In this document: one piece after another, positions 15,649-21,933 of the stretch
Position numbering within the stretch: the first letter of the stretch is position 1
Layout of the letters: each line of letters starts with the position of its first letter
IMG/VR virus record: IMGVR_UViG_3300046804_000318
Coordinates: 1-41,428 of that record
Direction: 5' to 3' (one strand)
DNA from: a virus
DNA: 41,428 nt
Program-made: the position numbers and the translations under genes
Notes under the pieces: generated by a model
Databases searched by the model: none
What the model was told of the DNA's origin: nothing
The model's input: only the letters and a program-made list of their open reading frames with translations

Positions 15649-15842
15649 ACGCCATCTTCTCCATTAGAGCCTAACTGCCATTGTTCCCTACAATCTTTCT
15701 CTAGCAACTGAGCCGTTCTATCTCCGCGTTTTATGCGGACAATAGACAGATATTCAATGGCTTTATTCCTATCCTCAGTACGCCACTTTAATACCTGCCT
15801 TACTTCGCATCGATGCCTGTGTAGTTCGCTATTATCAGGCAC
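15630..15842 (-). CDS. Small conserved phage protein
   Basis: A 70-aa protein starting at GTG 15842. The conserved block is LHRHRCEVRQVLKWRTEDRN, then YLSIVRIKRGDRTAQLLEKD and EQWQLGSNGE. I recognise the HRHRCEVR...REQW pattern from other phages, without known function. Its start overlaps the methyltransferase stop by 8 nt and follows the TGA of the overprinted frame directly, so it is coupled to either frame. Confidence 0.7.
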   Translation of the reverse strand: MPDNSELHRHRCEVRQVLKWRTEDRNKAIEYLSIVRIKRGDRTAQLLEKDCREQWQLGSNGEDGVWFTKG

Positions 15843-16677
15843 TCAAGATTCTCCAAGCTGTTGCTGCACATAATGGAACTTGTCCATTTCCAATGGCTTT
15901 AAGTCTGTCCACCCTATCCACCATCCCATCAACCACTCTGTCCACAGGGGGTTCAACTTGCCACCATTGTGCAGACCCGATACTTGCTCCCCAAGATTCC
16001 CCTTGCCTCTGTCTTTCAATGCGTGACGAGAATCCTGTGCTTTGGGAGTTCCCCATTTGTGCATATTGCTCACCTGATCCCTGAGATTCGCAGGTTTGCT
16101 TCTGCCAGGTCTCGCTACTGTAGCTTCTTTCAATAATGCTGTTTCCGATTTTGGAGGGAGTTTGTCCATCGTTGTTGGAGTTGCCCATTTTTCCGACGAT
16201 CCAGATTCTCTCTCGTCTATGGTTTGCACCAATGTCGGCAGCAGATATAACTCCCCACCGACTGTCATACCCCATCTTGGTAAGGTCTGCAAGGACTCGT
16301 TCAAGTCCTCTAGTAACGAGCATTGGACTGTTCTCCACGAATGCGTATCTTGGTCGTACCTCGCTAATAATCCGTGCCATTTCTCGCCACATTCCGCTTC
16401 GCTCTCCGTCAAGTCCATCTCCCTTTCCTGCAACTGAGATGTCTTGGCATGGAAATCCTCCAGATACAACGTCAACAATTCCTCTCCACGGCTTTCCGTC
16501 AAAGGTTTGAACGTCATCCCAAATCGGGAAAGGCGGGAGAATTTTGTCATTCTGTCTGGCTGCAAGTACGCTTGCTGGATATGGTTCCCATTCGACGGCA
16601 CAGACTGTTCGCCATCCGAGAAGTTTCCCCCCAAGTATTCCTCCACCAGCACCTGCGAAAAGAGCCAACTCATGCAC
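15835..16677 (-). CDS. DNA cytosine-5 methyltransferase
   Basis: A 280-aa protein from GTG 16677 (VHELALFAGAGGG), chosen because GGAG lies 6 nt upstream. A frame extended to 16698 lacks a site and conservation. Motif I is LFAGAGGGILGG, the catalytic motif IV is SGGFPCQDIS, motif VI is AFVENSPML (ENS for the usual ENV), motif VIII is HRRERIWIVG, and motif X is AIGNGQVP. The target-recognition part is Gly/Ser/Gln-rich. All essential residues are present. It probably methylates phage DNA to escape restriction. The same DNA is open in a second frame (15843-16673), and the locus looks more G/C-rich than its flanks. Confidence 0.92.
   Translation of the reverse strand: MHELALFAGAGGGILGGKLLGWRTVCAVEWEPYPASVLAARQNDKILPPFPIWDDVQTFDGKPWRGIVDVVSGGFPCQDISVAGKGDGLDGERSGMWREMARIISEVRPRYAFVENSPMLVTRGLERVLADLTKMGYDSRWGVISAADIGANHRRERIWIVGKMGNSNNDGQTPSKIGNSIIERSYSSETWQKQTCESQGSGEQYAQMGNSQSTGFSSRIERQRQGESWGASIGSAQWWQVEPPVDRVVDGMVDRVDRLKAIGNGQVPLCAATAWRILSA
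15843..16673 (-). CDS. Overprinted ORF inside the methyltransferase gene, Trp-rich phage protein
   Basis: A 276-aa frame on the same strand, nested in the methyltransferase gene. Its ATG (16673) lies 4 nt after the methyltransferase GTG, shares the same GGAG, and forms an ATGA overlap with the helicase stop, the usual coupling signal. The protein is not random-looking: YLEDFHAKTSQLQEREMDL, then TLPRWGMTVGGELYLLPTL, repeated WxTPxxxD phrases (KWATPTTMD, KWGTPKAQD), and the end LNPLWTEWLMGWWIGWTDLK. I recall this pattern from stand-alone phage proteins often linked to cytosine methylases. If confirmed, both frames are coding. The function is unknown. Confidence 0.6.
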   Translation of the reverse strand: MSWLFSQVLVEEYLGGNFSDGEQSVPSNGNHIQQAYLQPDRMTKFSRLSRFGMTFKPLTESRGEELLTLYLEDFHAKTSQLQEREMDLTESEAECGEKWHGLLARYDQDTHSWRTVQCSLLEDLNESLQTLPRWGMTVGGELYLLPTLVQTIDERESGSSEKWATPTTMDKLPPKSETALLKEATVARPGRSKPANLRDQVSNMHKWGTPKAQDSRHALKDRGKGNLGEQVSGLHNGGKLNPLWTEWLMGWWIGWTDLKPLEMDKFHYVQQQLGES

Positions 16678-17671
16678 GAAACGCTCCACGATTATCAAAG
16701 TCTATAGGCTGACCACCTAGCGTCTCAATAAATTGCTGTGAGTTATGCTCAAAGTACATTCCATAAAACTCCTCAGCTTCACCGTTCCTCTGTTTTTGAC
16801 ACATTAGAAACATATCTGGCTGATTTTCGTCATAGTCCTCATTATTCCTACGAGCGTTCTCTTTCTTTTTATTACGCCAGACTAAGAACACGTTATCCAC
16901 TTGATCCGCAATGCTTCCTGAACCCTTTAAATCGGTTTTAGAAGGCTGTATCTCCTCAGACTGCAACTTACGTATGTGGTGAACTAAATGAATGTGTACA
17001 TTATGGTCTCTAGCCAATGCACATAATTCGTCAACAAATGACTTTTGCTCGTTTAATGAGTCCTCTGCGACCACACACTTCATTAATGAGTCAATGAAGA
17101 TATGTTGAATACCTAATTCAACAGCACAATACCTAGCCATTGCTATAGTCTTTTGCGGAGTCGTAGAACCTTGCTGGTCGTAAAGAAATAGATTCTCGTC
17201 AATAAAACCTGTAAAACGACCCAATAAAGCCCGAATGTAACCTTCCTTATCATGCGTTAACGGAAGATTAATATTCTCACCTGCAAACTGTCTAAGCATA
17301 CGGACAATAGTGATAACAGGTTTCATTTCGTAAGAAGCAATACAAACCTTCTTATCCTGCTTAATTAATCCTAGTGCGATTTGACCTGTTACAAGGCTCT
17401 TACCGCCTCCGTTAGAACCAGCATATACAGTAACCTCACCAAGCCTAAATTTAACGTCCTGATGCGTCTTAGACCACGGCATAACAGCATCGTCAGTCTT
17501 AGCAGGGTCAACGTAATTCTGGTAAATCTCATCTAGCCAGCTTGTCGCAGACTTAACCTGTGCCGATAAGTCACTAGCCTTTAGATACTTCTCAACGTCA
17601 ATATCTTGTGACTTGATGATATGACGATCCTCGTAAAGTCGTTCCGCTATTGCAAAAATATTATCCGACAT
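16670..17671 (-). CDS. DnaB-like replicative helicase (RecA fold)
   Basis: A 333-aa protein. The P-loop is VTVYAGSNGGGKSLVTGQIA near residue 85. Walker B is GIQHIFIDSLMKCV, followed by HIHLVHHIRKL (motif 3, His sensor). Motif 4 is DLKGSGSIADQVDNVFLVWR, and QRNGEAEEFYGMYF is the C-terminal Arg-finger strand. The full DnaB N-terminal domain is absent, as in many phage helicases. It overlaps the zinc-finger primase fragment by 11 nt and has a GGAGG site, so the two are made together to unwind and prime the phage origin. Confidence 0.88.
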   Translation of the reverse strand: MSDNIFAIAERLYEDRHIIKSQDIDVEKYLKASDLSAQVKSATSWLDEIYQNYVDPAKTDDAVMPWSKTHQDVKFRLGEVTVYAGSNGGGKSLVTGQIALGLIKQDKKVCIASYEMKPVITIVRMLRQFAGENINLPLTHDKEGYIRALLGRFTGFIDENLFLYDQQGSTTPQKTIAMARYCAVELGIQHIFIDSLMKCVVAEDSLNEQKSFVDELCALARDHNVHIHLVHHIRKLQSEEIQPSKTDLKGSGSIADQVDNVFLVWRNKKKENARRNNEDYDENQPDMFLMCQKQRNGEAEEFYGMYFEHNSQQFIETLGGQPIDFDNRGAFRA

Positions 17672-18065
17672 ATTTAACTGCCTCCATTATCCTAGCCTGT
17701 GCTTTTTTCATCCTAGCTCTATCTTCTTCCGATAGTGGTAGTCCTTGTGCCATTGTGTAAGCTGCTACTGATACTACCCATGCCTCGAATTCGATAACGC
17801 GAAGCAAGTCTGTAGCATAATACTTTCTTTTAACTGGAGGCAAGTCTTTATTTGTGTCTGGAAATAAATCACCAATCTCCATACCAATTGCGCCCATTAT
17901 TTCTTGGACGCTACAGTTAGCAAAACACTTCATTAGGATACGACCATCGTCTAATTCTCTTATCGCTAAGGATGGACTCTTATCTGTATGAGCAGGACAG
18001 CAAGCCGTATATGCTCCGTTACGACCTTTAACTTTCTCTAGGCGGCTGAGTATGTTCTCTATCAT
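17661..18065 (-). CDS. Primase zinc-binding domain protein
   Basis: A 134-aa protein from ATG 18065, which overlaps the initiator stop as ATGA. A GTG 6 nt earlier is less likely. The zinc site is CCPAHTDKSPSLAIREL, then MKCFANCSVQEIMGAIG, the CHC2-type zinc finger of DnaG-like primases. There is no TOPRIM or polymerase core, so it is either a truncated primase or a stand-alone template-recognition part working with host DnaG or the neighbouring helicase. The C-terminal half is helical. Confidence 0.8.
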   Translation of the reverse strand: MIENILSRLEKVKGRNGAYTACCPAHTDKSPSLAIRELDDGRILMKCFANCSVQEIMGAIGMEIGDLFPDTNKDLPPVKRKYYATDLLRVIEFEAWVVSVAAYTMAQGLPLSEEDRARMKKAQARIMEAVKYVG

Positions 18066-18736
18066 TTCCACCCCATCAATGGCTTCTGAGTGGTTCCAGC
18101 TATTTCATCTTCCCATCGTTTAGCGTTAAGCCAAGTAGCTGCATGAGGAATAAATTGCTGTTCTCGTTCAGATAACTTTTGATCTTTTACAGCTTTTGTA
18201 ATTTTCGCAATAAGTTCATCGTTAGGCTTAATCTTTATCCAAGCCTTCTTAGCATTTTCTTTAGATACCTTCTTCGGGTAGATTTTCCAAAAAGTTTCAA
18301 ATTGATCTATATATTTATTTATATGGGTTATGGGTATTGGGTTATGGGTAGCATCAATTTTCATTGCGTTCGCATCGTTATTTAATGCGTTCGCATTGCG
18401 TTCGCTTTGCGTTTGCATAGCATTCGCATTTTTTGACCATCTTGCTTGAGCAGATAATTTAGCCTTGATTGACTTATCGTAGATGTCATTAAGGACTTGG
18501 TCACAACGCTTATGACGATAAACGTCTTGTTCTTTTATAAAGAAAGTATCTAAGATAATTTGAACAGAATCAGGATTAGAACCTATCTTAAACGCAAGTT
18601 TTTTAGCGTCATTAGGTAGTGGAGATTCGGTATCGTAGTACATCCAAATTAGGCGTAAATAAGCCATAGTGTCTGAATCAGACAAGGATGCTGTATCTCG
18701 TTGGAAGTCACCAATATGGTGTGGATAGAAATGCAT
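18062..18736 (-). CDS. YdaU/DUF1376-like replication initiator
   Basis: A 224-aa protein. The N-terminus (HFYPHHIGDFQRDTASLSDS, then DTMAYLRLIWMYYDTESPLP) is the YdaU/DUF1376 winged-helix domain. The C-terminus (FETFWKIYPKKVSKENAKKA, then FIPHAATWLNAKRWEDEI) is the module seen in phage replication proteins that recruit helicase. Between them an Asn/Ala-rich linker is encoded by iteron-like repeats (18363-18429), an arrangement like the origin inside lambda O. It has an AGGGG ribosome site and leads the replication genes. Confidence 0.82.
   Translation of the reverse strand: MHFYPHHIGDFQRDTASLSDSDTMAYLRLIWMYYDTESPLPNDAKKLAFKIGSNPDSVQIILDTFFIKEQDVYRHKRCDQVLNDIYDKSIKAKLSAQARWSKNANAMQTQSERNANALNNDANAMKIDATHNPIPITHINKYIDQFETFWKIYPKKVSKENAKKAWIKIKPNDELIAKITKAVKDQKLSEREQQFIPHAATWLNAKRWEDEIAGTTQKPLMGWK
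18325..18350. repeat. 12-bp direct repeats in AT-rich stretch beside iterons
   Basis: Two exact copies of gggttatgggta lie at 18325-18336 and 18339-18350, next to an AT-rich run (about 18297-18324, atctatatatttatttatat). They lie inside the initiator gene. They may form the unwinding part of the origin together with the iterons. Confidence 0.6.
18363..18429. repeat. Iteron-like repeats, candidate replication origin
   Basis: Copies of WWTGCGTTYGCWT start at 18363, 18384, 18395 and 18406, and a degenerate copy starts at 18417. The last four are spaced 11 bp apart (one helical turn) and the first is 21 bp away. Eleven is not a multiple of three, so the repeats fall in different reading frames of the host gene. 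This argues that the DNA itself, not the peptide, is selected. The initiator made by this gene would be the obvious binder. Confidence 0.65.
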
Positions 18737-18739
18737 ATT

Positions 18740-18836
18740 AACCCCTAGTCGTAGGTCGTAGTCACAAAATGGTGGGATACGGCAGGACGGTGACTAATCG
18801 TCTTTTCGGGTTGCACTCCCTAGCCAATCCCATTAA
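18740..18836. other. Short non-coding stretch
   Basis: About 95 bases between a mini zinc-ribbon ORF and the initiator gene. I see the initiator's ribosome site at its left end and no clear promoter or stable hairpin otherwise. Confidence 0.4.
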
Positions 18837-18935
18837 CTATACTGCAACTTGCCTTTTAGAGCAAGTACGGCAAATTTCTGAAGTCCTGAACTGTATAGCA
18901 CTTCTTGTCTGCTTGCAACTAGGACACTTCTGCAT
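18837..18935 (-). CDS. Candidate 32-aa zinc-ribbon mini-protein
   Basis: ATG 18935 to TAG 18837 encodes MQKCPSCKQTRSAIQFRTSE, then ICRTCSKRQVAV. Two CxxC knuckles 18 residues apart form a minimal zinc ribbon, which is unlikely in random sequence. It lies between the winged-helix protein and the initiator. No ribosome site is visible, so expression is uncertain; coupling to the upstream stop (7 nt away) is possible. Confidence 0.45.
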   Translation of the reverse strand: MQKCPSCKQTRSAIQFRTSEICRTCSKRQVAV

Positions 18936-18942
18936 TGAGAAG

Positions 18943-19320
18943 TTATAAATCGTTTTTTCCTTGGTAACGGACTGTGGATTTACAGGTTTTGAAACTTCGT
19001 TTTTCAATTGGCTGACCTCGTGGACTTACTGTTCTAGGAAATGTTTTAAGTGGTTTGAATGGCATAGGTTCTCTAGGAGGAACAATATTCTCAGGTTCCT
19101 TTTCTACTGGCTTATCCCTATAGACCGGAAAGAATACATTACCTATCTGCTTAATGCACTTGTAGCCGACCAATTTTTTAAGCTCCCTAGTGATATTCCA
19201 GCTATCGGTACAGCCAATCATTCCATGCTTTTCTATTAACCTTTCGACAGTAATTCCGCCAGATTTGTTAACAATTTCGATAAGTTCTGCCCTTCGGCTA
19301 CCTATTCTTGGTACGTACAT
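18943..19320 (-). CDS. Winged-helix-like DNA-binding protein, first leftward gene
   Basis: A 125-aa basic protein. Residues 1-70 look like a winged helix (SRRAELIEIVNKSGGITVER, then MIGCTDSWNITRELKKLVGY, KCIKQIGNVFFPVY). The rest is a Pro/Lys/Arg-rich tail. It is the first gene of the leftward unit, directly beside the divergent promoter region, so a regulator or replication accessory role is plausible. The start at 19320 has no clear ribosome site and follows an A/T run, so a leaderless or weakly translated message is possible. Confidence 0.65.
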   Translation of the reverse strand: MYVPRIGSRRAELIEIVNKSGGITVERLIEKHGMIGCTDSWNITRELKKLVGYKCIKQIGNVFFPVYRDKPVEKEPENIVPPREPMPFKPLKTFPRTVSPRGQPIEKRSFKTCKSTVRYQGKNDL

Positions 19321-19340
19321 AAAATAATTTAAAAAAGTTG

Positions 19341-19370
19341 TTGACAGACAAGATTGACTTACTTTATAGT
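19341..19370 (+). promoter_or_regulatory. Sigma70-type promoter for the rightward early operon
   Basis: A perfect -35 TTGACA (19341-19346) and a -10 TATAGT (19365-19370, five of six consensus) are separated by 18 bp. They are followed by a strong AGGAGGA ribosome site at 19398-19404 ahead of the first gene. This is the only intergenic space between the two diverging operons, so it is the natural control point for both. Confidence 0.75.
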
Positions 19371-19408
19371 TTCCTTACTGCAATTACGCAGCCAACTAGG
19401 AGGATACT

Positions 19409-19714
19409 ATGAAACGCTACGAATTTGAACAGGAAGCATTGCAAGCCATCTTAGAAAAACGTCCAGATGATTTTACGTATGAGTTTACTGATTATGAGAT
19501 GCGTGAAAATCTGAATGAATTTTTAATTATTTGGGCTACTAATCGCCATGATCAAGCAGCTTTATCAGCCAATATATCACGGTATATAGCATGGATGATT
19601 TCATATCAATCAAAGTATTCTAAGCAAGTTGATGACACACTAACTGCTGAAGATTTATGGAACTATCATCAAGATATGAAAACTCAGCAATGGGAAAATC
19701 GCCATGATAAGTAA
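19409..19714 (+). CDS. First early protein, unknown
   Basis: A 101-aa acidic helical protein (MKRYEFEQEALQAILEKRPD, then LNEFLIIWATNRHDQAALSA) that I cannot assign. It has the best ribosome site of the early operon (AGGAGGA) and lies directly behind the sigma70-type promoter, so it is probably made early and in quantity. Host take-over functions are common for such first genes, but nothing in the sequence shows one. Confidence 0.7.
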   Translation: MKRYEFEQEALQAILEKRPDDFTYEFTDYEMRENLNEFLIIWATNRHDQAALSANISRYIAWMISYQSKYSKQVDDTLTAEDLWNYHQDMKTQQWENRHDK

Positions 19715-19901
19715 AATGCATAATTGGGAAATAGCTGAAATAGTCTATGCCTTGCGATTACTAGCAGATAACTTAGACAAGAAGCCAAGAACTACTCAGG
19801 AGCAAGAAATACTAGACATAGCATACGAAGCGTTAATGATTGCTCCTAGAGAAATACACGAACTTGTTAATATTTTAGAATCTAATGATAACTATGAATA
19901 A
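19704..19901 (+). CDS. Small helical early protein, unknown
   Basis: A 65-aa protein overlapping the previous gene by 11 nt. A second possible start, M5 at 19716, follows that gene's stop. The sequence is helical and charged (NWEIAEIVYALRLLADNLDK, then EQEILDIAYEALMIAPREIH). No family is recognised. Its stop lies inside the start of a small membrane protein gene. Confidence 0.65.
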   Translation: MISKMHNWEIAEIVYALRLLADNLDKKPRTTQEQEILDIAYEALMIAPREIHELVNILESNDNYE

Positions 19902-19992
19902 ATTGCTCAACACTAACGATTATTTTGCACAACATCCAATACTTTGTGGTGTAATAATAGTTCTTCTATACATTATTGCGTGTTCATTATGA
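19894..19992 (+). CDS. 32-aa single-span membrane protein
   Basis: ATG 19894 to TGA 19990-19992 encodes MNKLLNTNDYFAQHPILCGV, then IIVLLYIIACSL, a single hydrophobic segment at the C-terminus. It overlaps the previous gene by 8 nt and shares an ATGA with the next. The tight fit in the operon is the main support. The function is unknown. Confidence 0.6.
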   Translation: MNKLLNTNDYFAQHPILCGVIIVLLYIIACSL

Positions 19993-20159
19993 CCGATGAA
20001 AAGAACATACTTTACAAAAAAGACTACGTTACAGCCGCTAAGACGGACATTCGTAAAACTTTCGCTAAATTTAGAAAGGAGCAAAAGGAGGCTGCAAAAA
20101 TATCTACTATTGAGAAAACACAACCTATCAATATCGTTCAGTATAAAAAATTCAGATAA
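19989..20159 (+). CDS. Small basic protein, unknown
   Basis: A 56-aa Lys-rich protein from ATG 19989 (MTDEKNILYKKDYVTAAKTD, then FAKFRKEQKEAAKIS). I chose this start because it overlaps the preceding stop as ATGA. A longer frame from 19944 would run antiphase through the membrane-protein gene. It lies just upstream of the annealing protein and could be a recombination accessory, but this rests on position only. Confidence 0.6.
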   Translation: MTDEKNILYKKDYVTAAKTDIRKTFAKFRKEQKEAAKISTIEKTQPINIVQYKKFR

Positions 20160-20173
20160 ATAAGGAATTCACT

Positions 20174-20839
20174 ATGAATGACTATCAATTGCAAGAGCAA
20201 CACGAAGAACAACAATGGCGCGTATATAGCAAGTTACAAAAAGCCAGAGTTCTACTACAAGAACAACCATTAAAGAAGTCAGGATTCAATTCTTACGCAG
20301 GTTTCAAATACTTTGAGCTTGGCGATTTCCTGAAACAAGCTAATGTTATTTTTGATAACTTAGGATTATGCCCAGTCTTTAGCATTAGCGAAGGTATAGC
20401 TACATTACGTATCTTTGACTCAGAATTCGGTGGCGTAGTTTATTTCCGCAGTCCTACCGCAGATGCCTCGAATGAGAAAAGCAAAGCACCGCCGATCCAG
20501 TCGCTTGGTTCAATGCATTCTTATTTGCGGAGATACTTGTATCTAAATGCACTTGAGCTTATAGAGAACGATGTAGTGGACGCTACTATTGGAAAAGACG
20601 AGCCTAAGTCAGCCAAGCCTATTACTGTAGATGTATTCGACAAAATGGACTCAAAGACTCAAGAACTCATTGAGGATATTGCTATGGATGTACGTATGCT
20701 ATTGCAGAAAAATGACCTGCAAGGAGCCATTGATTACATCACGTTACAGCAGTTTGATGCAGATTCTAAAACAGCATTTTGGAGTAGGTTAGATAGTAAA
20801 GAGCGTAGTGCAATTAAGAAATTTTCAACAGGGAAATAA
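20174..20839 (+). CDS. ERF-family single-strand annealing protein
   Basis: A 221-aa protein. The N-terminal domain has the ERF pattern: QKARVLLQEQPLKKSGFNSY, then AGFKYFELGDFLKQANVIFD, and IQSLGSMHSYLRRYLYLNAL with the trailing ENDVVDAT (acidic). The C-terminal part is helical and ends in Lys. ERF proteins anneal complementary single strands and circularise or recombine phage DNA. It is followed 2 nt later by an SSB-like gene, the usual pairing. The start has an AAGGAAT site. Confidence 0.85.
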   Translation: MNDYQLQEQHEEQQWRVYSKLQKARVLLQEQPLKKSGFNSYAGFKYFELGDFLKQANVIFDNLGLCPVFSISEGIATLRIFDSEFGGVVYFRSPTADASNEKSKAPPIQSLGSMHSYLRRYLYLNALELIENDVVDATIGKDEPKSAKPITVDVFDKMDSKTQELIEDIAMDVRMLLQKNDLQGAIDYITLQQFDADSKTAFWSRLDSKERSAIKKFSTGK

Positions 20840-20841
20840 AT

Positions 20842-21096
20842 ATGGAATACGATAATAAAGATAGAGGTGTCCTCTACCGCAACGAAAATAAAACATCTGA
20901 TAATCATCCAGACTATAGTGGCAGCGTTAACGTAGCTGGTACTGATTACTGGCTATCAGGATGGCTTAAAGAGAGCAAAAAAGACGGTAAGAAGTTCTTT
21001 AGCTTATCAGTTCGTCCTAAGAACGATACCAAGCCAGTTAATAAGCCTGTTAAGGCTGTTGAACCGGATGACTTTGACCAGTCGATCCCTTTTTGA
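20842..21096 (+). CDS. SSB-like protein with acidic tip
   Basis: An 84-aa protein. The body is GVLYRNENKTSDNHPDYSGS, then VNVAGTDYWLSGWLKESKKD and KFFSLSVRPK, a common phage OB-fold-like module. It ends DDFDQSIPF, very like the DDDIPF tip of bacterial SSB that docks partner proteins. Directly downstream of the ERF protein, it probably coats single-stranded DNA and feeds recombination and replication. True DNA binding is inferred from the fold and tail. Confidence 0.7.
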   Translation: MEYDNKDRGVLYRNENKTSDNHPDYSGSVNVAGTDYWLSGWLKESKKDGKKFFSLSVRPKNDTKPVNKPVKAVEPDDFDQSIPF

Positions 21097-21103
21097 TCTC
21101 GCA

Positions 21104-21121
21104 GCCACACTCCTCCGTGGC
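21104..21121 (+). terminator. Upstream hairpin of a tandem terminator
   Basis: GCCAC (21104-21108) pairs with GTGGC (21117-21121) around an 8-nt loop, then TTTAA. It lies 8 nt after the SSB-like stop and just before the stronger hairpin. Confidence 0.5.
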
Positions 21122-21125
21122 TTTA

Positions 21126-21151
21126 ACAGGGGCTTCGGCTCCTGTCTTTTT
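21126..21151 (+). terminator. Rho-independent terminator with UUCG loop
   Basis: ACAGGGGC and GCTCCTGT form an 8-bp stem (one G-U pair) closed by the very stable TTCG tetraloop, followed by CTTTTTATT. It separates the annealing/SSB genes from the HTH and membrane-protein genes, so the latter are probably expressed by read-through, antitermination or their own weak promoter. Confidence 0.85.
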
Positions 21152-21165
21152 ATTCTGGAGTAACT

Positions 21166-21357
21166 ATGAAATTGTTAGATGCAGTTAAAGAACGCTACAA
21201 CATTAAGAATGATGCTCAACTTAGCCGTACATTAGACGTACCACCTCCTACGATAAGTAAGATTCGCTCAGGAAAGGTAAACGTATCAGCAGACATGATC
21301 TTACGTATTCATGAGTGTTTAGGTATGCCAGTAGCAGACATTAGAGAATTATTATGA
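21166..21357 (+). CDS. Cro/CI-type HTH protein
   Basis: A 63-aa single-domain XRE-like helix-turn-helix: DAQLSRTLDVPPPTISKIRS, then GKVNVSADMILRIHECLGMP. The Ala-Gln-Leu-Ser-Arg turn and the TISKIRSG recognition helix are typical. It starts after a GGAG site just past the terminator. It is too short for a cleavable CI repressor, so a Cro-like role in switching early transcription is more likely. No operator repeat was found by eye. Confidence 0.82.
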   Translation: MKLLDAVKERYNIKNDAQLSRTLDVPPPTISKIRSGKVNVSADMILRIHECLGMPVADIRELL

Positions 21358-21548
21358 AAGTAATAACATACGTAATAGCCATATTAGGGGCTTTATGGCT
21401 GTTTTCTGGACTACTTACTGACAGAGTTCAAGTAGCCTATAAAAAAGGCTACAGAGACGGTTTTAATGCCCTTGCTGTGGATAATCAATGCGCTGCATGG
21501 CTAATGAACTCTAATCTTAAAGAAGCAAAAGAAAGAATATGTAAATGA
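21354..21548 (+). CDS. Small membrane-anchored protein
   Basis: A 64-aa protein starting in an ATGA overlap with the HTH gene. Residues 3-21 are a hydrophobic anchor (VITYVIAILGALWLFSGLL). The rest (VAYKKGYRDGFNALAVDNQC) is soluble and charged, with two Cys residues. The function is unknown. Confidence 0.65.
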   Translation: MKVITYVIAILGALWLFSGLLTDRVQVAYKKGYRDGFNALAVDNQCAAWLMNSNLKEAKERICK

Positions 21549-21745
21549 TAACTAAATTTTGTACTAATTGTCAGTCGCAAAGGGAAGTTGAAGGTGGAGT
21601 ATTCCGGAAAAGCCGGACAACTGGTCGATGGATGTGTAAACCATGCTTTGAACGTAAAACCGAAAGCATTTACATGAATCGTTCAGGCAAAGTTGCTGAT
21701 GTGAAAACTATAATGTCAAAACTATATCAAAAGGCTGCAATATGA
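21545..21745 (+). CDS. Small zinc-ribbon protein
   Basis: A 66-aa basic protein with FCTNCQSQREVEGGVFRKSR, then WMCKPCFER, two CxxC knuckles. It overlaps genes on both sides by 4 nt (ATGA). It resembles the short zinc-ribbon starts of phage HNH proteins but has no nuclease core. Confidence 0.65.
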   Translation: MITKFCTNCQSQREVEGGVFRKSRTTGRWMCKPCFERKTESIYMNRSGKVADVKTIMSKLYQKAAI

Positions 21746-21906
21746 CAAATGAAGATAAATTTTTATGTTTTATAACTTCTTTAATTATTGTTTGTTTATT
21801 TATTTATGGCTTTGATTTTAAAAATAATATTTATGAACAAATTGCACTAATTATTTCTGGTTTACTTTTTGGCAATCTTATAACGGTGGCTGATTATGCA
21901 AATTAA
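21742..21906 (+). CDS. 54-aa two-span membrane protein
   Basis: ATG 21742 (ATGA overlap) to TAA 21906. There are two hydrophobic segments (FLCFITSLIIVCLFIYGF and IALIISGLLFGNLITVA) around a short polar loop. Small size and two spans could suit a holin or superinfection protein, but it lies in the early operon, far from the lysis genes. It shares a 17-bp direct repeat with the next gene. Confidence 0.6.
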   Translation: MTNEDKFLCFITSLIIVCLFIYGFDFKNNIYEQIALIISGLLFGNLITVADYAN

Positions 21907-21933
21907 AAACAATATTACAAATGAAGATAAATT
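21745..21933 (+). repeat. 17-bp direct repeat pair
   Basis: The sequence acaaatgaagataaatt occurs at 21745-21761 and 21917-21933, encoding TNEDKF near the start of two adjacent, otherwise unrelated genes. It may be a remnant of local duplication or a recombination point for swapping early genes. Confidence 0.6.

Noticed and set aside
16096-16712. Plus-strand open frames across the methyltransferase locus
   Set aside because: They are antisense to two patterned minus-strand frames, show Ser/Leu/Pro-rich random-looking products and no start signals. They probably stay open because of the dense coding on the other strand.
17661-18065. Full DNA primase
   Set aside because: Only the zinc-binding part is present. 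No TOPRIM or catalytic acidic motifs were found in the frame or its neighbours.
19321-19375. Promoter for the leftward operon
   Set aside because: A TATAAA-like box overlaps the rightward -10, but the nearest TTGGCT is 21 bp away. Other pairings are poorer.
21742-21906. Calling the 54-aa two-span protein a holin
   Set aside because: Size and topology fit, but it is in the early operon, and a better-placed holin candidate lies beside the endolysin.
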